Source of the DNA: Daucus carota subsp. sativus
Taxonomy: Eukaryota; Streptophyta; Magnoliopsida; Apiales; Apiaceae
DNA: 64,000 nt
Reading direction: 5' to 3'
Assembly (NCBI RefSeq): GCF_001625215.2
Contig: NC_030383.2
Location: forward strand, 48,666,380 to 48,730,379
Shown: in pieces, positions 56,678-64,000 of the stretch
How positions within the stretch are numbered: position 1 is the stretch's first letter
Layout of the letters: the number at the start of each line of letters is the position of its first letter
Position numbers and translations under genes: made by a program
The notes under the pieces: generated by a model
Told to the model about the DNA's origin: nothing
The model's database searches: none
The model's input: the letters and a program-made list of their open reading frames with translations, nothing else

Positions 56678-57743
56678 TTATCTATATCCGAAATAGTAAA
56701 GCTCTTCCTGAAGTTGATTGAAATCATCCCATGAGAGCATGGAATCCACAGATTGTCCCCATTGTTGTATAGTATCTTCTTGGATATACGAAGATTCCCC
56801 CATCAATGGATTGCTCAGAGATTCTTCCAAAGAGAATGATGGGCTGTAAGAAGTAGAGGTGTTGGCTTCTTGGTTCATCCATAAGAGGACATCCAGATTC
56901 TCTAAAAGGCCTTCGTAGTTGCTTGATAGGTTCATGGTTTCATCTGAACCCGCATTCATTTCACTTTTTTTGTCAGTTATATCACTAGTTTCCGGCCTGG
57001 TCTCAGGAACAGGTGAAGTGGAGTCTGGTGTTGTCTCAGTGATCATTTCTGACTTTTCTTTAGGCTCAATGGGGCTGTGTGTCACAGGGTCCACTCCAAG
57101 TAGCTTCAGCCTTTTCTTGATTCGGGTGTTCCAGTGGTTCTTGATTTCATTGTCAGTGCGGCCAGGAAAATGAGAGGCAATCTTAGCCCACCTGCAAAAA
57201 TAATTATATCCGCGCACATGAGTAATGAATAATCACAAAAGCTGAACTACTTCCATACAACTACTTAGCACCAAGTAGTTTAGATTTTGTAGCTTCAAAA
57301 CAATGTAGTGGCTGGCAAATAAATGCTTAAAAGACGTAGGGACGAGGACCTGTTTCCAAAATGAGCATGGAGTTGTATAATTTGATTCTCTTCCGTTTCA
57401 GATAGCATGCCCCTTTTAAGATCAGGCCTCAAATAATTGATCCATCTCAATCTGCAACTTTTCCCGCATCTCAGCAGCCCTTCAGAACCACACAAAACAC
57501 AACATATTAACAAGTATAATTAGAATATCCAAGATCCTAAAAAATTCACATGCATGTGTCTGTGTGTGATTTGCATTTTTTTCTGGAGTGAGACTGTGTA
57601 AACTGGAAACCTGCGAGCTTGGGGATTGTTCTCCAACACTGTATGCCATTTTCAAGGATAAAATTCATGAGCTTGCGGTCTTCTTCAATAGTCCATGGAC
57701 CTCTCTTCAACCCAACTTTATCACAGCAAGGTTGTCTTCCCAT
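56678..57743 (-). CDS. R2R3-MYB transcription factor, MYB20/40/43/85-like
   Basis: Three exons on the minus strand, 57743-57611 (133 nt), 57479-57350 (130 nt) and 57191-56678, the classic plant R2R3-MYB exon pattern; 258 residues. The start is [21 protein letters not shown]2 spans about 14-61 with three Trp (GPW, CWR, LRW). R3 spans about 67-112 with Trp at WAKIAS and [11 protein letters not shown]; its first position is Met in GMLSETEE, as allowed in plants. The C-terminal half is acidic and Ser-rich ([32 protein letters not shown]), suggesting an activation region. The N-terminal signature fits the clade with MYB20, 40, 43 and 85, some of which control secondary-wall and lignin genes. The subgroup is inferred, so the target pathway is uncertain. 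Confidence 0.9.
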
Positions 57744-57829
57744 TTGAACTTAAACCTTTCAGAACACAATAATAAAATCACTTTACACCGGTACTAGTCA
57801 CAGTGCGGAAAGAAAGTCTTGTTGCACCC

Positions 57830-57838
57830 CTATATAAA
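57830..57838 (-). promoter_or_regulatory. TATA box of the MYB gene
   Basis: TTTATATAG on the minus strand, about 90 nt upstream of the ATG at 57743. Confidence 0.5.
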
Positions 57839-57839
57839 C

Positions 57840-60215
57840 TGTCTTAAGAAACCTAATAATCTAAGAAAGATCCTGCCAGAGCACACTGAAACTAAAATAA
57901 TAAGTTATGCTGTTTAAGGGGGAGAAACATGATTGGAAGAGATTATGAAGCAGCAATAAGAGTGCATTGGCCTAAAAAGCACGGGCGGTTTGCAATAATA
58001 AAGTATCCACCACCCTTGTCAGGACAATGGAAAGCCTATTTTGTTTAAGAATCTTAGGAAAAAAAATTAAGCAACAGATTAACCGTGGGTCGTCTCTGTT
58101 TACAAATTATTGCAAGTATGAAGTTAGTACATATATACATATCATGCAGACAAAGTCCTCTTTTGTTTTCATTTTATATGTAGGATAAAAAAATTGAACT
58201 GATAGGATTCTTTAGTCCCTTCAAAGCTGGCCAAGTTTGTCGTTTGAAGTAACTCTTTCAGCTCAAGTATGTAAACAAATAAGAGATGCCATTTCCAAAA
58301 ATTGATAAGTTGTCTAAAATCCTGTTATGGCTTCACTTGAGGAATATGTAATCCCCGGACAGTAGCAGTAAAACAGCAAAGTAAGATTTTCAAGTCATTA
58401 TTCATCCATTCGTGCAATTGTAATATACTAATAGTTTGCTTGATTGTTACTAGTGTGGAGTTTGCTATGGCAGTTTGACTGAAAGCTTATCAATCGCCGG
58501 TCATTTTGGTGGATTCGCTGACACTGCATTCAGTGCTGAGATAAACTCAAAAGGGTTGAACAAAAGAACAATTAGAAGAAAACAGAATAGCAACGATAAG
58601 GAAAGCAAAGATAAAAAAAAAGCATTCATTAGAATACTAACAAGATGTTCTATTGAAAGGGTCACATAATAGTTTGTTTTGGGTTCCCACAGGTAAAACA
58701 TATGCCAACGCCAGAACTAGACCTTTCAGCTGAAGTACAATTGCCATATTAAAAGGCCATGTATTGTAAAAATAACTGATAATTTCGTTTTTTACATTAT
58801 GATCATGATGGGTCATATGGTTTACCATGAAAAATTCTTACAATGTTTTCTACTTGTTGACCAACAATCAACATCACAAGTTTTAATTCTTTGAAGGCCG
58901 GAAGAACAGTGTAAACTCTGGAGGCAAACGAGGGAAACATATCAAAAGAACGCGGAATGGGTGTCTTCCAGGATCCGAATTCACAAAACCCTGTTGAGTA
59001 AATTCTGCTACAAAGTACCTCACCTAGATTAACTTTATTTTATTTAAGTTACAATAAGTACAAACTATAATAAAATAGACAGATCTTTATAAAAGCTCAG
59101 CACAACCAAAACTAAAATATTGTATACTATCATCATTAAGAGTGACTAGAAAATACACAGACGTGTTGGCGAGCTCAAGTCATAACTAAATAATACAACT
59201 AATGATCACGGAAAAAATAGAAAATGGGCAATGGTTCATGCACCTGTTTGTATGCATGCAAGTTAGTCATGTTCACTTGAAGTTGTTAATTGAGATTAGC
59301 ATATATTCAACGGATGAGAAACATCTAGGTGGGGTGTTTGCAAGAAACAGAACAAAACACTATTGATTTGCTTGAGATTTTGTTCAATTATGTGGCATCT
59401 TTCTATATTAACTATGTTTCTGTAGAATTTAAATTACTGTACTTACATTTGTTATCATCAGAAGCCAAAAACTTCAAGTTCCTGAAATGTACTTGTGATT
59501 TGTGCAGTTAAGAACCATAGCGGTTGCTGCCACAATAGAAAATAACTTCATTATTCTTGCAGTGTTTTCTAGTCCTGTAAAAACCACAAGCCGGAGTCGC
59601 TGCAATCTGCATGAAGCTGAAAATGCAAATGAAGAAATCATTACCAGAAAAAGTAACATGACTAGAAATTACCAAGATGCATTTGATTTTTTTTCTTTCT
59701 CTGTATAGACTCGGAGGCCATGTTTGTCGGAAGAAATTATAACCTTATTTACAATTTCACGGATCCATATTTTAGTTTATTTCACCGGATTATAATACCT
59801 TATGAAATAAAGTCTTATAGTTTATAAAGATGAATCAAAAGAATTTTTTGCTGTACAATCTCGTGATATCATAATTTTTGCACAAGGAGTACAGTAATTT
59901 GGGCGATTATGACTAGTGTCTCATATGTATTGATAACAAGGTGAAATTACAGGCCACTGCAGGAAATTTATTTTCATGAATTCAAATGCTTAGTTTATCT
60001 AAGTAATCAAAAATTGATTCAGAAGTTTCGGTTTTGTATTACAGTGTCTCGCCACTTATTATTTCCCCATAGGAAAAGAAACAGTTAATTAAACAGCTCC
60101 GAAAAATAATTTCAAATTAAACTTAATACTATGACAGAAAAACTTATAATTTACTTTATTATATAACTTTTTTCTTTTTAACTATGACAAAAGACAAAAG
60201 TCAAGACATATCAAA
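57840..60215. other. Intergenic DNA
   Basis: Presumed MYB promoter region at the left. Several open frames of about 60-70 codons (58475-59708) have no recognisable domain or splice context and look like chance. Confidence 0.5.
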
Positions 60216-60219
60216 TATC

Positions 60220-60341
60220 AGCATTTCAAAATCCAAGAAAATAGACAAATAAAAAAGCATTTCAAAATCCAAGAAAATCGACAAACAATAAAGCATTTCA
60301 AAATCCAAGAGGATAGACAAATAAATAAAATATTGTAAATT
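60220..60341. repeat. 36-bp minisatellite, three copies
   Basis: Units begin agcatttcaaaatccaag at 60220, 60256 and 60292 and continue with (a/g)(a/g)ata-gacaaataa-type sequence. A half Stowaway-like end (tacctccatccc) lies at 60355. Confidence 0.75.
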
Positions 60342-60359
60342 CCAAGAACATAATACCTC

Positions 60360-61127
60360 CATCCCAAAGTAATATGTTTGCCTTTCAACCCATATAAGGC
60401 ATAACTATTCTAAATAATTGATATTTGATTTTTTAACAAAATTTTACAAATACTGTATTGACCACAATTTTAGGATTTGGGGATTTCAAACAGGGCAAGG
60501 AAAGCTCTTTGCAACTTCTGGAGACATTGCAATAACTCAGAACAACCTCTAAAGTAGTTCATCAGTTGCTGTTGGCAACAACCCAAGTTTGTCAAACTAA
60601 ATCTAAAGATATAGAGATTCAGAATGAAAGACATGAAGCACTAGTTGATCCTGCTCTGACAAAAAACTACTGTTAAATATATAGCTCCTAAATGAAAACA
60701 GATTTGCAATCAACCAGAACACCGTCCAATGACACACTACTACACTAGACCAAAACTCCAAGACGAGATGTGGGAAAATTCATTCAGATGAATTCTACTC
60801 ATAAATAATGGTTTATATTCATACACAACAAAAGAATTATGGTAAGGTGTCTTAGTGATCAGACTCACCTAAAGAGAACACAAAACTATTGCATCTCATA
60901 ACTCAACTAAACCTACACAAATAATACTCTATATTACAAAAAATTAACAGAGGCACAAGAACCAACCACAAAACCGTGGAAGAACCCTGAAGCTAGGGAC
61001 AACCAACTACTCAAGCTACAAACAAATTGTCAATGGCAGCAAGTTGATGGATTGAAGCCCATCCTATAATATACATCAGAAATGCAAGTAGTTGGTGCTC
61101 CTCTACGTGATTCTGGACTTCTTGTGC
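60360..61127. other. Intergenic DNA and 3' UTR of the carboxylesterase gene
   Basis: Nothing coding seen; the right part should be the 3' UTR of the minus-strand gene ending at 61128. Confidence 0.5.
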
Positions 61128-61665
61128 TTAATAGGAGAATTCATGACCTCGAAGCGAGATATACTTCTTTACCCATATAGCAATATCCTCGGCACATGCC
61201 TGGGCCTGAGGTGTCTTAAGGAGCATGTCCAGGGTAGCAAACTCATGAACTGCATCCTTGTACTCCAGAACTGGTGCATCAACGTTCACCTTACGAAGTT
61301 CCTCTGAGTAAGCAATGGCTCGATCTCTCATCCAGTCATGCTCTGCTACCACTGTTAGTGTGGGGGGCATGCGCTTCAGAGGCGGCCCCCTATCGGGAAT
61401 AAGAGGATTTGCAGCAGGGTGGTCTAGGCTGAACTCCGCTTCGGGTAAAAATAGTTTCCATGCAAGTATGCACATCGCCTTGTCATAGAAGTAGGAATTA
61501 GCCAGTTTGATCTCAGAATGTGTTGGAACACTTCCAATGAAGAATGGATACATCAAAACTTGTGCAACAACCTTAACCGGATCCAAAAGCCTTCCAGCTT
61601 CTACAGATTTCCGAGCCACATAATCAGCAATATTTGCACCACAACTGACCCCCAGTAGGACGCAT
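61128..61665 (-). CDS. CXE-type carboxylesterase (alpha/beta hydrolase), last exon only
   Basis: One exon of 538 nt on the minus strand, entered through an AG acceptor at 61666-61667 in phase 2; it encodes the last 178 residues. It shows the nucleophile elbow GVSCGAN (Ser), the acid in VVAEHDWMRDRAIAY and the His in DAVHEFATLDML, so the catalytic triad is present. The sequence is closest in my memory to Arabidopsis CXE11/CXE16, relatives of the gibberellin receptor GID1 that keep the hydrolase triad. The substrate is unknown. The N-terminal half, with the HGGG oxyanion motif, is not in the window, so the gene continues past 64000 with an intron of at least 2.3 kb. Confidence 0.88.
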
Positions 61666-64000
61666 CTGATCATTTGGTAAACACTATGTTAAGATCCAAC
61701 TATATATTTATACAAATATAACAGATTTGAAGTAATATCAGTATGTGTGATCCTTGTAAAGAGCAATTTCACATGATCATCAAAATCACATCACCAAAGC
61801 TGTATTAAATGTTTAAAAGACATTTATGATCAAAAAGTAGATCCACTATGAGATTACGCACTATACCAAATCAAAACCTAGATCCAAAACAAGGTCATGC
61901 ACCAATTGCGACTTCCCATCAAACCACAAGTGGCAAATGATTGGTAGTTGTTCTGTGGCATAGCCAGAGAAGGTGAAAATCAAAGCAATTTATTTCTTCA
62001 GTTACTGCCTCGTTAACTGAGCAACATCTAGAAGCATGACCAGTAAACTCTAATAACATCAATTACCTCAACAAAATTACGACCAAAGTTTTTCCAGTTA
62101 CCTTTACTCTTTTATTAATCACTACATGTTAATTTAAAACCTCAACTGTCTACAATAGTGTCTGAATGCTGAATATTGGCTATTAAATGATTCAAATAAA
62201 AAAAAACAGCCAACAATTTTACCAATCTTAATTGCGAAAAACTGCATTGTAAAACATTATTTGAACCTTTACATGTAAAGTAATCAGCTGACCAATAATT
62301 TTAACAAGCAATTAGGTCCTTGCAGTTAAGAGGCGTGTAATACTTATCTAAAACAATTCCTTTTTCATATTGCATGTTAAATTGTCTAAAAATAAAATCT
62401 TGAGACGAAAGTAAGTTGAAATTATGAAGCCTGCAAGGAACTTTCTCTTGCATAAAGGGTTCCACACTTCCACCAAAAACAAAGTACAAATAAGTAGGTA
62501 TGTGTCTACTGCAAGCCCAATTGTTGTAGTTCCTATGTTCCTAAACGAATCAAATGAAGCATGGGACAGTACGTCATTTACTTTCTAGTCTTGTGATAAC
62601 TCCCAACACAGTGTGTTCTATACCATATAGCAAATGTAGTTTCAAGAAGAAAGCAACATTGTGCTTCCATTTTAAAAACAGAGACTCGCTGATAACTACA
62701 TATTTTTCAGCATCAGCCAAATCATACAAATAAAACATTAGGAGTCAAGATGCCAAACTTGAACTGGGCTTGAAGAACATGGCTACTGACTGTTATTGCA
62801 TCAATATTATCCTTCTCTATAATGCAAGAGTCTCTAGTATCTACCGTGCCTACCAGCACCAATCTCCACATTCCTAACAATTAAGGGAAGTGTATGGATT
62901 AACAGAAGAGTACAAAAGAACAACTAGAACTACAGTGTCAGGTCAGCAGGAATACTGATGCCATCAATATACACTAACAACACAGCAATGTACAAGAAAC
63001 TCTAATTTTCATAGATCAGAAAACACATGATTATGATAGGGATGAGATTTCACTAAGCACTCCTAGAAAAAACAATGAAGTCACATAAAATAATTCAAAT
63101 TACCACAGTATATGATAGCAAATCCAAGTTAGTCTCAATTCATTGCAAATATGGGAAGTCAATTTATTTATTTTTGCCATAAAAAAGTCAGATAAGCAAA
63201 TCAAATAATCAGATGTTTGATGTTGAACAAGTCTGGTAAATACTGGGAAGTCAAAATAGCAGAAAGCCCCCACAATTTTATAACTCAGCTCTATAGAGAA
63301 TTATAAAGAAATACTGTGAGCTAATGACCAATAAAATTCTTACGAGAATAAAACAGCTCAAATAATATCCACTTCGCCAAAAATACTACACTGTGATTAT
63401 ACAGCAAACAACTGTAGACAAAACAATACTACACTAGAATCAAGAATCTTAAGCATATATGATAATCTACTTGCTCTACTTCGGTAACTTAGTACTATAA
63501 TACAAATTTAACTAATAATTTAAACATGTAGGTTTAGTGTGAGTTGGGCCAGCAGCTTAGTATCAGGACTTTAAAAAAAAATCGACTTGCAATCTCATAA
63601 AGTCCTAATTTGATATTCAAAATTAAAAAAATTCATTATGTATGGATGGCTATAGTTTTGTAACACAGCTTCTTAGGGTTTAACTCAAGCTGACATCTAT
63701 TACTACATTTAATTCAATTCAAAGTTGAGCAACATGCTTCACTACCTAAACTATTTGTAAACTTAAGCAACACTTCACTTCCTTCCTGTTACCTGTAACT
63801 GTTTCAAAAACATAAGCAAAATATTTTAACTTCATTTGTATTTGCTATAGCTTGCCAAACAAAAAACAATTATGCAAAAGAACCAATTTATAGTATTCAA
63901 ACAAGCAGAACTAGAATCAGTATAGACTTTCTTGCAAAAACTACCATCCGACTAATATAGAATACGATTGTACATATTTACACACAACAGGTATCACTAT
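61666..64000 (-). other. Presumed intron of the carboxylesterase gene
   Basis: No coding exon matching a carboxylesterase N-terminus, nor another gene, was recognised on either strand. It is AT-rich without clear transposon ends. Confidence 0.5.

Overview
This is a nuclear plant genome window, almost certainly from a eudicot. The DNA is AT-rich, genes have short exons with GT-AG introns, and the products are plant-type: a CCT-motif factor, an R2R3-MYB, a plastid-type PPR protein, a BAHD acyltransferase and a WVD2-like TPX2 protein. Between genes lie Stowaway and hAT MITEs, a MULE, a LINE and SINEs. I cannot fix the species from sequence alone. All gene models below were built by hand from splice-site consensus, frame continuity and family resemblance.

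Layout. 1-12.8 kb is transposon-rich: a small non-autonomous MULE (9-bp target duplication, 123-bp terminal inverted repeats) carries the 5' end of a SAR1 GTPase gene and is itself split by a 7.8-kb LINE with its own 16-bp target duplication and poly(A) tail. A short MITE-like repeat and an 887-bp hAT-type element with an 8-bp target duplication follow. 12.9-15.2 kb holds a three-exon CCT-motif gene (CIA2-like) with G-box, I-box and TATA box. 15.8-16.5 kb is a dead hAT transposase. 20.3-21.1 kb (minus) encodes a ubiquitin-like, BAG-related protein without a BAG domain. 21.3-29.4 kb is mainly AT-rich intergenic DNA with MITEs and a SINE.

Gene-rich core, 29.4-47.4 kb: a six-exon secreted EGF-like, proline-rich, probably GPI-anchored protein (+); an intronless PPR protein (+); a BAHD acyltransferase (+) converging on a 3-ketoacyl-CoA reductase (-); a small NOI/RIN4-like protein (-) divergent from succinate dehydrogenase iron-sulfur subunit (+) across about 330 bp; and an eight-exon TPX2/WVD2-like microtubule protein (-).

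Right part: 48-49.8 kb holds two identical 266-bp direct repeats around an inverted-repeat element. 50.5-53.5 kb (minus) is a four-exon small, probably mitochondrial DUF971 protein. 56.7-57.7 kb (minus) is a three-exon R2R3-MYB gene. 61.1-61.7 kb (minus) is the last exon of a CXE-type carboxylesterase whose 5' part lies beyond the right edge.

The genes do not form a pathway; the order is ordinary plant synteny. The most unusual material is the nested SAR1-carrying MULE/LINE structure, an extra RNase H-like third ORF in that LINE, and the perfect 266-bp repeats.
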